Shown one piece after another: positions 25,196 through 34,197 of a DNA stretch of 64,000 nucleotides. The stretch spans positions 1,178,001 through 1,242,000 of the forward strand of contig NZ_CAMDRE010000002.1 of NCBI RefSeq assembly GCF_945906775.1, in the 5' to 3' direction. The notes beneath the pieces were generated by a model. It saw only the letters and a program-made list of their open reading frames with translations. It had not been told where the DNA came from and did no database searches. The position numbers and the translations under genes were made by a program. The stretch is from Citrobacter sp. Marseille-Q6884 (GTDB lineage: Bacteria > Pseudomonadota > Gammaproteobacteria > Enterobacterales > Enterobacteriaceae). How positions within the stretch are numbered: position 1 is the stretch's first letter; the number at the start of each line of letters is the position of its first letter.

Positions 25196-26344
25196 TTAGA
25201 ACTGGTAAACCAGGCCTACTGCTACTACGTCATCAGTAGAGATGCCAGCATCTTTGTAGAAACTGTCATCTTCGTCCAGCAGGTTGATTTTGTAATCAAC
25301 GTAGGTAGACATGTTTTTGTTGAAGTAGTAAGTCGCGCCGATATCAGCATATTTAACCAGATCTTTGTCCTGGCCAGCATTGCCGTTGTAAGTCAGATCC
25401 TTGCCTTTAGACATCAGGAAGGAAACCGCTGGGCGCAGACCGAAGTCGAACTGGTACTGTGCAGTGACTTCGAAGTTCTGAGTTTTATTCGCTACCCCAC
25501 CTTGGTCAGTATTTTTCATTGAACCGTATGGAGTCATGTTACGGGTTTCAGAGTACATGGTGGCCAGATAGATGTTGTTCGCATCGTATTTCAGACCAGT
25601 AGTCCATGCGTCAGCTTTATCGCCGCCCGCAACGGTGTTGCCAGCAGTAGTCTGCTCGTTAGTACGGTCAGAAGTGGTGTAAGCCGCACCGAAGCTTACG
25701 CCCATACCCAGATCGTAGGTGGTAGAGATACCGAAGCCGTCGCCGTTCGAGTTCTGAACGTTACGGTCGCTGCCATTACCAGTGCCTTCCTGACCATATT
25801 CATCACTTGTCTGTTCGTTCGCGCCCTGGTACTGCAGCGCAAAGTTAAGACCATTGACCATACCGAAGAAGTCGGTATTACGGTAAGTCGCTACGCCGTT
25901 CGCACGACCGGTCATGAAGTTGTCAGCTTTGGTGTAAGAGTCGCCACCGAATTCTGGCAGCATATCGGTCCAGCCTTCAACGTCGTACAGTACGCCGTAG
26001 TTACGACCGTAATCGAATGAGCCGTAATCGCCGAATTTCAGACCTGCGAAGGCCAGACGAGTAAAGTTGTTGCTACGGTTGCCTTCGGTGGTGTTGGCAT
26101 TAACCTGATATTCCCACTGACCGTAGCCGGTGAGCATATCGTTAATCTGAGTTTCGCCTTTAAAGCCGCCACGGACATAAGTCTGATCGCCATCATTGTT
26201 AGCGTCATCAGAGAAATAACGCAGGCCATCTACTTTACCGTAGAGATCTAATTTATTGCCGTCTTTATTATAAACTTCGGCAGCGTGAGTTGCGCCTGCA
26301 GCTAACAGGGCTGGGATTACAAGAGCCAATACTTTTCTGTTCAT
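25196..26344 (-). CDS. ompN: Outer membrane porin OmpN (OmpC/OmpF family)
   Basis: A 382-aa general porin. It has a 21-residue signal peptide (cleavage ATHA|AEVYNKDG), LDLYGKVDGL, the constriction-loop motif PEFGGDSY in loop 3, and a terminal phenylalanine (GLVYQF) for assembly by the Bam machinery. Trimeric diffusion pore for small hydrophilic solutes. It lies between uspF and ydbK, beside divergent micC, as in E. coli ompN. Loop segments such as GANEQTSDEYGQEGTGNGSD are longer than in E. coli OmpN, the usual variable surface loops. Confidence 0.93.
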   Translation of the reverse strand: MNRKVLALVIPALLAAGATHAAEVYNKDGNKLDLYGKVDGLRYFSDDANNDGDQTYVRGGFKGETQINDMLTGYGQWEYQVNANTTEGNRSNNFTRLAFAGLKFGDYGSFDYGRNYGVLYDVEGWTDMLPEFGGDSYTKADNFMTGRANGVATYRNTDFFGMVNGLNFALQYQGANEQTSDEYGQEGTGNGSDRNVQNSNGDGFGISTTYDLGMGVSFGAAYTTSDRTNEQTTAGNTVAGGDKADAWTTGLKYDANNIYLATMYSETRNMTPYGSMKNTDQGGVANKTQNFEVTAQYQFDFGLRPAVSFLMSKGKDLTYNGNAGQDKDLVKYADIGATYYFNKNMSTYVDYKINLLDEDDSFYKDAGISTDDVVAVGLVYQF

Positions 26345-26570
26345 CGAAATAATCCTTTAGTTTTTTTATTTACCTGCAACCACCCGAGTAGGGAGTAAAA
26401 GCATGCTAAAGGAGAAGTTCCGTAAAGAGATAAATATGAATTGTTACGCCTTAAGTAAAACCTTAAGTAAATAATTCTACGGAAATGGTGATAATTATCG
26501 TGAATGTTTTGATTGGAAATATACAAAATAAAAATTATACAAGTCAATTGTCTTGCGATATTCTTCGCTC

Positions 26571-26679
26571 GTTATATGCCTTTATTGTCACGTTTTGTTT
26601 TTCGTTGGAGTATTAGTAGAAATATTGATTAGCCAGCGAATAAATTGACAAGCCCGAACAAGTGTTCGGGCTTTTTTTT
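26571..26679 (+). ncRNA. micC: MicC small RNA
   Basis: The 5' end GTTATATGCCTTTATTGTCA is identical to E. coli MicC, and the 3' end is the GACAAGCCCGAACA... hairpin with eight Ts. Total length is 109 nt, as in E. coli. The middle part has diverged. It lies between ompN and ydbK, divergent to ompN. MicC uses its 5' end with Hfq to block ompC translation, and in Salmonella also silences ompD. Confidence 0.93.
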
Positions 26680-26708
26680 GATTCCAGGTCAATACTCAAG
26701 CAGACGTA

Positions 26709-29700
26709 TTAATCGGTACTGCTCTTTTCTGCTTTGCCCGCCAGTTGCGCCAGGAAGTCATAGCGTTTTTGCAAATCAGCCGTTGCGTCCTTCCAGAGTT
26801 GCTCAGCAACCTCAGGCTGCTGTGCATTCAGGCGGCGGAATCGCTGCTCATTAAGCAGTGTTTCAGCTAGCGCGTCTGACGGTGGACGCGAGTCCAGTGC
26901 CAGCGGTAATTTCCCTTCATCAGCACGACGCGGATCAAAGCGGTACAGCGGCCAGAACCCGGTTGCCGTGAGCTGGCGCATCTGATCGTGACTCAGCGCC
27001 AAATCGTAGCCATGCTCTTCACACGGACTGTAAGCGATAATCAGCGACGGTCCCGGATATGCTTCGGCTTCCTGAATCGCTTTAACGGTTTGATTCAACT
27101 GCGCACCGAGTGAGATCTGTGCGACGTAAACATGACCGTACATCATCATACTGACGCCAAGGTCTTTGCGTGCTTTGCGCTTACCGTGTTCGCCAAATTT
27201 GGTCACAGCGCCGAGCGGTGTGGCTTTTGACGCTTGTCCGCCTGTGTTGGAGTAACACTGGGTATCCAGCACTAAAATGTTGACGTTCTCGGTCAGGCTT
27301 AGCACGTGATCCAGACCGCCGAAGCCGATGTCGTAAGCCCAGCCGTCGCCACCGATTAGCCAGATGGATTTCTCAACCAGCGCGTCGGCATCGGTCAGTA
27401 GTTGCTGCGCGCCGTCTACACCTTTCAGATGCTGGCGTAATGCGTCAACTTGTTCACGGCGAAGCTCTGGCGTGGCTTCTGCATGCAGGGCATCGTAAAG
27501 CTCTGTTGGGAGTTTATCGGCAAACTGTTCCAGTAAACGCATGACGCGCACACGGTGTTGGTCCACGGTCAGGCGGAAGCCCAGACCAAACTCGGCGTTA
27601 TCTTCAAACAACGAGTTTGCCCAGGCGGGCCCACGGCCATTTGCGTCGGTGGTATAAGGCGTTGAAGGCAGGTTACCGCCATAAATTGATGAACACCCGG
27701 TCGCGTTGGCGATCAACATGCGGTCACCGTACAACTGTGTAAGCAGTTTGATATACGGCGTTTCACCACAGCCGGAGCAGGCGCCGGAATATTCAAACAG
27801 CGGAGTGATCAGCTGAGATGTTCGAATATCAATGCGTTCCAGTTTACTGCGGTCGATCTCTGGCAGATTGAGGAAGAAGTCATAATTCACTTTTTCTTCT
27901 TCAACATGTTCAAGCCGGGACATCATATTGATGGCCTTGATCTCAGGATTCTGGCGATCTTTGGCCGGGCACACTTCAACACACAGATTACAGCCGGTGC
28001 AGTCCTCTGGTGCGACCTGCAATACATATTTCTGACCGCGCATATCGCGTGATTTCACATCCAGCGAATGCAGGCTGGCGGGCGCGTTTTCCATCGCTTC
28101 AGGTGGAACCACTTTGGCGCGGATTGCCGAGTGCGGGCAGGCGGCAACGCAGTGGTTACATTGAGTACAGAGTTCCTCTTTCCAGATAGGGATCTCTTCG
28201 GCGATATTGCGTTTTTCCCAACGCGTGGTGCCCATCGGCCAGGTACCGTCAGGCGGTAGCGCAGATACGGGCAGGGCGTCGCCAAGACCGGCAAGCATCG
28301 CTGCGGTAACGGTTTTAACGAAATCAGGCGCGGCGTCAGAAACAACCGGAGGTCGGTTGGCACTGTGTGGATCAACCGGTTGCAGCGCGACTGGAGCAAC
28401 GGATTCACGCGCCAGCGCCAGCGCCTGCCAGTTTCGCTCAACCAGATCCTGACCTTTGCTGCTGTAGCTTTTCGCAATTGCCCCTTGCAGTTCCGCCAGG
28501 GCGCTATCACCGGGTAAAATGTTTGTCAGGTGGAAGAACGCCATTTGCATGACGGTGTTAATCCTCGCCGCCAGGCCGCATTCACGGGCAATTTTGGCCG
28601 CATTAATCACGTAGAAGCGCGCTTTCTTCTGGTTCAGTACCGCCTGAACTTCCTGCGGCAGACGCGCCCATACTTCATCAACGTTGTACGGGGTATTGAG
28701 CAGGAAAATACCGCCTGGTTTCAGGCGCTCCGCCATTTGGTACTTATCAATAAACTGTAACTGATGACAGCCGACAAAGTCCGCCTGCGAAACCAGATAA
28801 GCCGAGCGGATAGGCTGCTCGCTGACGCGCAAATGAGAAACGGTCAGGCCGCCTGCTTTTTTCGAGTCATAGACGAAATAACCCTGGGCATACCACGGCG
28901 TAGAGTTGCCAATAATCTTGATATTGTTTTTGGTCGCGGACACGCTGCCGTCACTGCCGAGCCCATAAAACAGCGCTTCGAGTTTAGCGGTGGCGGGCAG
29001 GGTGTTTTCTGGCAGGGGCAGCGACAGATTGGTCACATCATCATAGATACCGACCGTGAAGCGCGGTTTAGGTTTGGCACTGCTTAGCTCATTGAAGACC
29101 GCCATTACGCAGTCCGGGCCAAATTCTTTTGATGAGAGGCCATAACGGCCACCAATGACGCGCGGCAACGTTTCTCGCTCGCCACTGTTGAAGGCTTCCG
29201 CCAGGGCGGTCATCACGTCCAGGTACAGCGGTTCTGCCTGCGCGCCTGGCTCTTTGGTGCGATCCAGTACGGCGACAGTACGTGCGGTTTCTGGCAGTGT
29301 ATGTAACAGATGTTTTGCAGAGAACGGGCGGAACAGGCGCACTTTCAGGACGCCGACTTTTTCGCCGCGTGCCAGCAACTCTTCCACGACTTCTTCACAG
29401 GTGCCAATTGCAGAACCCATCAAAATAATGACGCGTTCAGCCTGCGGATGGCCATAGTATTCAAACGGCTGATACTGACGACCTGTCGCGGTGGCGAAAT
29501 CGTTCATCGCCTGTTCTACGTGATCGTAAACCGCGTTGTACCACGGGTTTGTTGCCTCACGTGACTGGAAGTAGGTGTCCGGGTTAGCAGATGTACCGCG
29601 AATCACCGGATGCTCTGGATTCAGCGCCCGGGCACGATGGGCATCGATCTCCGCCTGCGGCATCAGTCCGAGGATAGTGTCATCGGCCAGCGGCACGATT

Positions 29701-30233
29701 TTATTGATTTCATGCGAGGTGCGGAAACCATCAAAGAAATGAATAAAAGGAACGCGGCTTTTCAGGGTAGCGATTTGCGAAATCAGCGCAAAATCCTGCG
29801 CTTCCTGAACGCTGCTGGCGCACAGCATGGCGCAGCCCGTCTGACGAACGGCCATGACGTCGGAGTGATCGCCGAAGATCGACAATGCATGTGTGGCAAT
29901 GGTTCGCGCCGCCACGTGCAGCACAAATGGCGTCAACTGACCAGCCAGTTTGTACAGCGTTGGGATCATCAGCAGCAAACCCTGTGATGACGTAAACGAC
30001 GTTGAGAGCGCACCGGTCTGCAAGGCACCGTGGACGGTGGCTATTGCACCGCCTTCCGACTGCATCTCGACGACGCGAGGGGTATCCCCCCAGACGTTTT
30101 TAAGCCCGTTCCCGGCCCAGGCATCCGCCTGTTCAGCCATCGTTGAACTGGGCGTAATCGGGTAGATGGCGATAACCTCGCTGGTACGAAAGGCGACCGA
30201 AGCAACCGCACCATTACCGTCAATTGTAATCAT
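26709..30233 (-). CDS. ydbK: Pyruvate:flavodoxin/ferredoxin oxidoreductase YdbK
   Basis: A 1174-aa single-chain PFOR. It has an N-terminal pyruvate-binding domain (YPITPSSTMAEQAD), a CoA-binding region, two [4Fe-4S] motifs (CTQCNHCVAACP and CTGCNLCVEVCP), a third cluster site with SGACSGCGETPY, and a TPP site (GGDGWAYDIGFGGLDHV). It oxidises pyruvate plus CoA to acetyl-CoA and CO2 while reducing flavodoxin or ferredoxin. In E. coli it is linked to oxidative stress. Full length with no frameshift. Confidence 0.97.
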   Translation of the reverse strand: MITIDGNGAVASVAFRTSEVIAIYPITPSSTMAEQADAWAGNGLKNVWGDTPRVVEMQSEGGAIATVHGALQTGALSTSFTSSQGLLLMIPTLYKLAGQLTPFVLHVAARTIATHALSIFGDHSDVMAVRQTGCAMLCASSVQEAQDFALISQIATLKSRVPFIHFFDGFRTSHEINKIVPLADDTILGLMPQAEIDAHRARALNPEHPVIRGTSANPDTYFQSREATNPWYNAVYDHVEQAMNDFATATGRQYQPFEYYGHPQAERVIILMGSAIGTCEEVVEELLARGEKVGVLKVRLFRPFSAKHLLHTLPETARTVAVLDRTKEPGAQAEPLYLDVMTALAEAFNSGERETLPRVIGGRYGLSSKEFGPDCVMAVFNELSSAKPKPRFTVGIYDDVTNLSLPLPENTLPATAKLEALFYGLGSDGSVSATKNNIKIIGNSTPWYAQGYFVYDSKKAGGLTVSHLRVSEQPIRSAYLVSQADFVGCHQLQFIDKYQMAERLKPGGIFLLNTPYNVDEVWARLPQEVQAVLNQKKARFYVINAAKIARECGLAARINTVMQMAFFHLTNILPGDSALAELQGAIAKSYSSKGQDLVERNWQALALARESVAPVALQPVDPHSANRPPVVSDAAPDFVKTVTAAMLAGLGDALPVSALPPDGTWPMGTTRWEKRNIAEEIPIWKEELCTQCNHCVAACPHSAIRAKVVPPEAMENAPASLHSLDVKSRDMRGQKYVLQVAPEDCTGCNLCVEVCPAKDRQNPEIKAINMMSRLEHVEEEKVNYDFFLNLPEIDRSKLERIDIRTSQLITPLFEYSGACSGCGETPYIKLLTQLYGDRMLIANATGCSSIYGGNLPSTPYTTDANGRGPAWANSLFEDNAEFGLGFRLTVDQHRVRVMRLLEQFADKLPTELYDALHAEATPELRREQVDALRQHLKGVDGAQQLLTDADALVEKSIWLIGGDGWAYDIGFGGLDHVLSLTENVNILVLDTQCYSNTGGQASKATPLGAVTKFGEHGKRKARKDLGVSMMMYGHVYVAQISLGAQLNQTVKAIQEAEAYPGPSLIIAYSPCEEHGYDLALSHDQMRQLTATGFWPLYRFDPRRADEGKLPLALDSRPPSDALAETLLNEQRFRRLNAQQPEVAEQLWKDATADLQKRYDFLAQLAGKAEKSSTD

Positions 30234-30509
30234 ACTGACACCCTTACATTGCGCAAAAAGAGGGACCCACGAAATAAAAGCGAATCCAGTAGTTATCCTT
30301 TCATTTTAGCAAAAGCCCTGTGGGCACATTTTCGCTTTTGTGTCCCTGGAATACGAAGAATGGAGGGTTCGATCAAAGGAGCAGTCAAAAAAATTGCCAG
30401 AAAATGTAAACGGGACGCATAAATGTGTATTTTGCCTCTCGACGCCCGTATTTTCGCTGCCTATTATTTATGGCTGTGTCGTTTGGATTCATCGTCAGAG
30501 GGGAGTGAG

Positions 30510-30776
30510 ATGCGCGCAGCGTTTTGGGTAGGGTGTGCCGCGTTATTATTGTCGGCTTGCAGCAGTGAACCGGTACAGCAAGCAACGGCCGCACACGTTG
30601 CACCGGGCATGAGAGCAGCAATGTCCAGTTCTGGAGAAGCGAATTGCGCCATGATTGGTGGTTCGCTTTCTGTTGCCCGTCAACTGGATGGATCAGCCAT
30701 CGGGATGTGTGCATTACCCAACGGCAAACGCTGTAGTGAGCAGTCGCTTGCCGCCGGTAGTTGTGGAAACTATTAA
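30510..30776 (+). CDS. ydbJ: YdbJ, DUF333 lipoprotein
   Basis: An 88-aa lipoprotein matching E. coli YdbJ. The signal peptide ends with lipobox LLSAC, and the mature DUF333 domain contains NCAMIGGSLSVARQLDG and ALPNGKRCSEQ. Function unknown. The ATG at 30510 follows GGGAGTG; the frame stays open to 30423 without a ribosome site. Convergent with hslJ. Confidence 0.92.
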   Translation: MRAAFWVGCAALLLSACSSEPVQQATAAHVAPGMRAAMSSSGEANCAMIGGSLSVARQLDGSAIGMCALPNGKRCSEQSLAAGSCGNY

Positions 30777-30789
30777 GCCTCCACGTCGC

Positions 30790-31209
30790 TTACATTAAAT
30801 CCGAAAGCTTATACGTCAGCGTCTGTTCTGCGGTGGCCAGCGTTAACTGATTAGCCGTCAGATCAACCTGTGCGCCTTGCTTAAACATCTCGCTGACAAT
30901 GCCATCGAGCGCATTAAGCTGTGGATCGCTGCACATCATGCGGGTCATCGCCAGGTCTTTCACCTTCAATTCACCGTCAGACAGTTTGCCCTGGCCCGTG
31001 AAGCGATTGCACATATTTCCCGACACCGTCATGTTTTCGCCAAAACTCAATTCGGGTTGGTTTTTGGCGACGGTGACCGGTTTACCGTTCACGCTCTCCA
31101 GAACGAAACGGTGATGCTGTAACTGTTCGCGATTGACGGATACTTTTCCATTGCTCACACAGCCAGCCATAAGCATGCTGAGCGCCATCAGCGTGACAAT
31201 TTTCTTCAT
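30790..31209 (-). CDS. hslJ: Heat-inducible lipoprotein HslJ (META domain)
   Basis: A 139-aa lipoprotein with lipobox LMAGC and a META/HslJ domain (LESVNGKPVTVAKNQPELSF, MCNRFTGQGKL, TRMMCSDPQL). In E. coli it is heat induced and contributes to novobiocin resistance. It is on the same strand as ldhA upstream, as in E. coli. Confidence 0.94.
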   Translation of the reverse strand: MKKIVTLMALSMLMAGCVSNGKVSVNREQLQHHRFVLESVNGKPVTVAKNQPELSFGENMTVSGNMCNRFTGQGKLSDGELKVKDLAMTRMMCSDPQLNALDGIVSEMFKQGAQVDLTANQLTLATAEQTLTYKLSDLM

Positions 31210-31320
31210 TGAATTTCTCTACGTTCGTGACGGGATATAATCAATATATTAATGATATCGACGGATTTATCATCAGGGGTTATCTGAAAATGCTCCCCTG
31301 ACAGCAGGGGAGCAGCGTGA

Positions 31321-32310
31321 TTAGAAGAGGGCGTTAGGACAGGTTTCACCTTTGTCGAGTTGAGCCAGGTTCTGCAGCGTTGTTTCAGAAATACTGGTCA
31401 ACGCTTCGGCTGTCAGAAACGCCTGATGTCCGGTGAACAGCACGTTATGGCAGGCTGACAGGCGACGGAACACATCATCCTGAATCACATCATTCGATTT
31501 GTCTTCAAAGAATAAGTCGCGTTCATTTTCATACACGTCCATACCCAGCGAACCAATCTTCTGGTTTTTCAGCGCATCAATAGCGGCCTGAGAGTCAATC
31601 AACGCGCCACGGCTGGTGTTAATGATCATCACGCCGCTTTTCATTTGCTCGAACGCTTCGTGGTTGAGCAAATGGTAATTTTCCGGGGTTAACGGACAGT
31701 GCAGAGAGATGACATCGGACTCTGCAAACAGCGTTTTGAGGTCGACATATTCAACGCCCAACTCCAGTGCTGCGGCGCTCGGATAGGGATCAAACGCCAG
31801 CAGTCGCATGCCGAAGCCTTTCAGAATACGCAGTGCGGCAATGCCAATTTTTCCGGTACCGATGACGCCCGCTGTTTTGCCATACATCGTGAAACCGGTC
31901 AGGCCTTCAAGAGAAAAGTTGGCGTCACGGGTACGCTGATATGCGCGATGAATACGGCGGTTCAGCGTCATCATCATACCGATCGCGTGTTCAGCTACCG
32001 CTTCGGGTGAATAGGCCGGAACACGGACAACCTGCAGACCCAGCTCTTTTGCTGCGTCCAGATCGACGTTATTAAAGCCCGCGCAGCGCAGAGCGATGTA
32101 TTTCACGCCATGGCGTTTCAGCTCTTCCAGCACCGGGCGGCTACCGTCGTCATTGACGAAGATACACACGGCTTCGCAGCCATGAGCGGTTTTTGCCGTT
32201 TTCTCGGTGAGCAGAAAGTCAAAAAATTCAAGTTCAAAACCAAAAGCCTCGTTAACCTGCTGCAGGTACTTCTTGTCGTACTGCTTTGTACTATAGATGG
32301 CGAGTTTCAT
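31321..32310 (-). CDS. ldhA: Fermentative D-lactate dehydrogenase
   Basis: A 329-aa NAD-dependent 2-hydroxyacid dehydrogenase. The Rossmann loop GVIGTGKIG lies near residue 150, the catalytic arginine in NTSRGALID, the glutamate in DVYENE and the histidine in TGHQAFLT. It reduces pyruvate to D-lactate in anaerobic or acid conditions. Same length and synteny as E. coli LdhA. Confidence 0.97.
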   Translation of the reverse strand: MKLAIYSTKQYDKKYLQQVNEAFGFELEFFDFLLTEKTAKTAHGCEAVCIFVNDDGSRPVLEELKRHGVKYIALRCAGFNNVDLDAAKELGLQVVRVPAYSPEAVAEHAIGMMMTLNRRIHRAYQRTRDANFSLEGLTGFTMYGKTAGVIGTGKIGIAALRILKGFGMRLLAFDPYPSAAALELGVEYVDLKTLFAESDVISLHCPLTPENYHLLNHEAFEQMKSGVMIINTSRGALIDSQAAIDALKNQKIGSLGMDVYENERDLFFEDKSNDVIQDDVFRRLSACHNVLFTGHQAFLTAEALTSISETTLQNLAQLDKGETCPNALF

Positions 32311-32457
32311 AAGACTTTCTCCAGTGATTCTGACATCACACTATTCAATTCAAATTATTCTACAAAATATAAAAAATGATTGATAGTCATAGGCGTAATG
32401 AATAATCCATAAGCATGTCTTCTTAGTGTGGGCAGGTTAGCCAATTTCAACAACTGG

Positions 32458-33324
32458 CTATTTTTTAGCGTCCCAGTGTTGAATGAGCGAAGCGCCAATT
32501 TCGGCGATTTGCTTATTTCGTTCATCCATCGTTGCCGTGCTTTCTGTTAAGTAAATAACCACGATGCGGGACGGTTTACCGTCAGGCCCGAGTGCCGCGA
32601 CAATGCCGCGAGAACCCCGTTCTCCCGCACCCGTTTTATCGGCGATAAACCAGCCATGTGGAAGCACCGAGCGTAACAGGGGGCCTGCGACTTTATCTTC
32701 CACCATCCAGTGGATTAATTGCTGTTGTGAGGCAGCAGTGAGAATCTTGCCGGTAAGCAGTTGACGCAATGTTTTCGCCATACGTTCAGGGCTGGTGGTA
32801 TCGCGTTCATCACCGGGGCGGGCTTCATTTAACTCAGGTTCATTGCGGTCGAGCCGGGTCATTGAGTCGCCCGTTTTACGCAGAAATGACGTTAACGCCT
32901 GGGGGCCGCCAATCGAGGAAAGCAGCAGATTAGCCGCTGTGTTATCGCTCATGGTGATGGTGGCATTGCACAACTCAGCGACAGTCATGCCGTCCGCAAG
33001 ATGTTGTTCTGTGACCGGCGAGTACTCGACGAGGTCACGTTTCGTGTACCGAATGCGGCGGTCAAGTTGCTCTTGCCCGGTATCAACACGTGATAACACC
33101 GCACTACAGAGCAGAACCTTAAAGGTACTCATCATGGGAAAATGTTCATGAGGACGATAGCTTTCCAGAATCTGGCCACTGGCAAGATCCAGTTCAGCAT
33201 AACCCATACGTGCATTAAGCTGCTTTTCAGCGTCTTTTACTTTTTCCAGGGTTGCCGGATGGGCAAACGCGGGCAGGCAGAATGTCGCGAGTAGGGGGAT
33301 TAGGGACAGGCGAAGATGGGACAT
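32458..33324 (-). CDS. Chromosomal class A beta-lactamase, TEM/GIL-like
   Basis: A 288-aa Ambler class A serine beta-lactamase. It has a signal peptide cleaved near FA|HPATLEKVK, STFK (Ser70, Lys73), SDN (130-132), EPELNEA in the omega loop (Glu166) and KTG (234-236). Long stretches are identical to TEM-1 (DLVEYSPVTE, DKVAGPLLRS, ALGPDGKPSRIVVIY), and overall identity looks like roughly three quarters by eye. KTG is SHV-like where TEM has KSG. Gly238-Glu240 positions read AGERGS as in narrow-spectrum enzymes. The gene lies alone between ldhA and the ydbH region, with no transposon ends or ampR, so it looks resident. C. gillenii GIL-1 is the closest named enzyme I recall. Confidence 0.93.
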   Translation of the reverse strand: MSHLRLSLIPLLATFCLPAFAHPATLEKVKDAEKQLNARMGYAELDLASGQILESYRPHEHFPMMSTFKVLLCSAVLSRVDTGQEQLDRRIRYTKRDLVEYSPVTEQHLADGMTVAELCNATITMSDNTAANLLLSSIGGPQALTSFLRKTGDSMTRLDRNEPELNEARPGDERDTTSPERMAKTLRQLLTGKILTAASQQQLIHWMVEDKVAGPLLRSVLPHGWFIADKTGAGERGSRGIVAALGPDGKPSRIVVIYLTESTATMDERNKQIAEIGASLIQHWDAKK

Positions 33325-33583
33325 CTTACTCTTTCTTCCTTGGGGTTATTGCATACGTCATAAAAGCATACAGAAAAGTAATGTGTTATTAACCTGATTT
33401 TCGGCTTTCCATTAAAACCAGGAGATAGGTGACGTCTGAACGAAATTTCTTCCTCTCTTATTGCGACGGATCGACGCGGGTGGGTGAAATATATTCAGGA
33501 TCGATATTTTATAGCTGTGCAATATTTGGTTGTTTGATAAAATTGCATCTTTAATGAAAGTTTAATTTTCCAGGTAGTTGTAA

Positions 33584-33844
33584 ATGAAAATAGGGGTTTT
33601 AATAGCAGTTATCATTCTGTCTGGGTGTGCTGAAAATTTACCTGTACAATCCAGCGTCACGCCGTTTACGCCGCATGTCTCACGTTCAAATGCAGAAATC
33701 ATTGCACGATATAAAGAGGCTCGGGAATCGGGTTTCTCTCATGGTTCAGCGTATCAATATGCAAGGGGCGATAGAACATACACGACCGATCAGTTAGACG
33801 TGATCGGCCTGAATGAAATGCTCAATGAACCGCAATTAGTTTGA
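33584..33844 (+). CDS. Hypothetical small lipoprotein, 86 aa
   Basis: The N-terminus MKIGVLIAVIILSGCAEN is a lipoprotein signal with lipobox LSGC, and the mature part is about 70 residues (SNAEIIARYKEARESGFSHG is the most regular helical segment). I do not recognise the family. Divergent from the beta-lactamase gene with a 259-bp gap. No strong ribosome site (CCAGGTAG lies about 10 nt upstream). Confidence 0.65.
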   Translation: MKIGVLIAVIILSGCAENLPVQSSVTPFTPHVSRSNAEIIARYKEARESGFSHGSAYQYARGDRTYTTDQLDVIGLNEMLNEPQLV

Positions 33845-34197
33845 ACATAAAAGAATAAAAAAGTTAATGATGCTGGCGTCGCTCCTTTCTGATGAGCGCA
33901 CAGCAGGGTGGCAATCATCCTGCTCCACTCCCTGATGCTTCACCTTCCCGACAGCACGTGTCATGGCGTGCTGTTAACCTCATCCATGCAGTGTGGTTAA
34001 TTCTGCGTCGTTATTGCCCTTCATAATCCATCGCTATCTTATTGATCAATCGGTAGCTTTCTGAATAATCCTCATTCTATTAATACTACATATATTTCGG
34101 GAGCATCTATTCTTAAGGTGGGCATATTTAGCTAAACATGCCACAATACAGGCCTTAACCGGCTTAAATTTTTGCTAAATCAGGATATTAACTGCCC
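33845..34197. other. Intergenic stretch before ydbH
   Basis: About 350 bp with no supported ORF. It is AT-rich near the ydbH end and probably contains the promoter of the ydbH-ynbE-ydbL operon. No repeat or RNA gene recognised. Confidence 0.35.

Noticed and set aside
32440..32470. Hairpin with a T run at the end of the beta-lactamase gene
   Set aside because: The T run lies on the plus strand inside the coding end, so it cannot terminate the minus-strand transcript.
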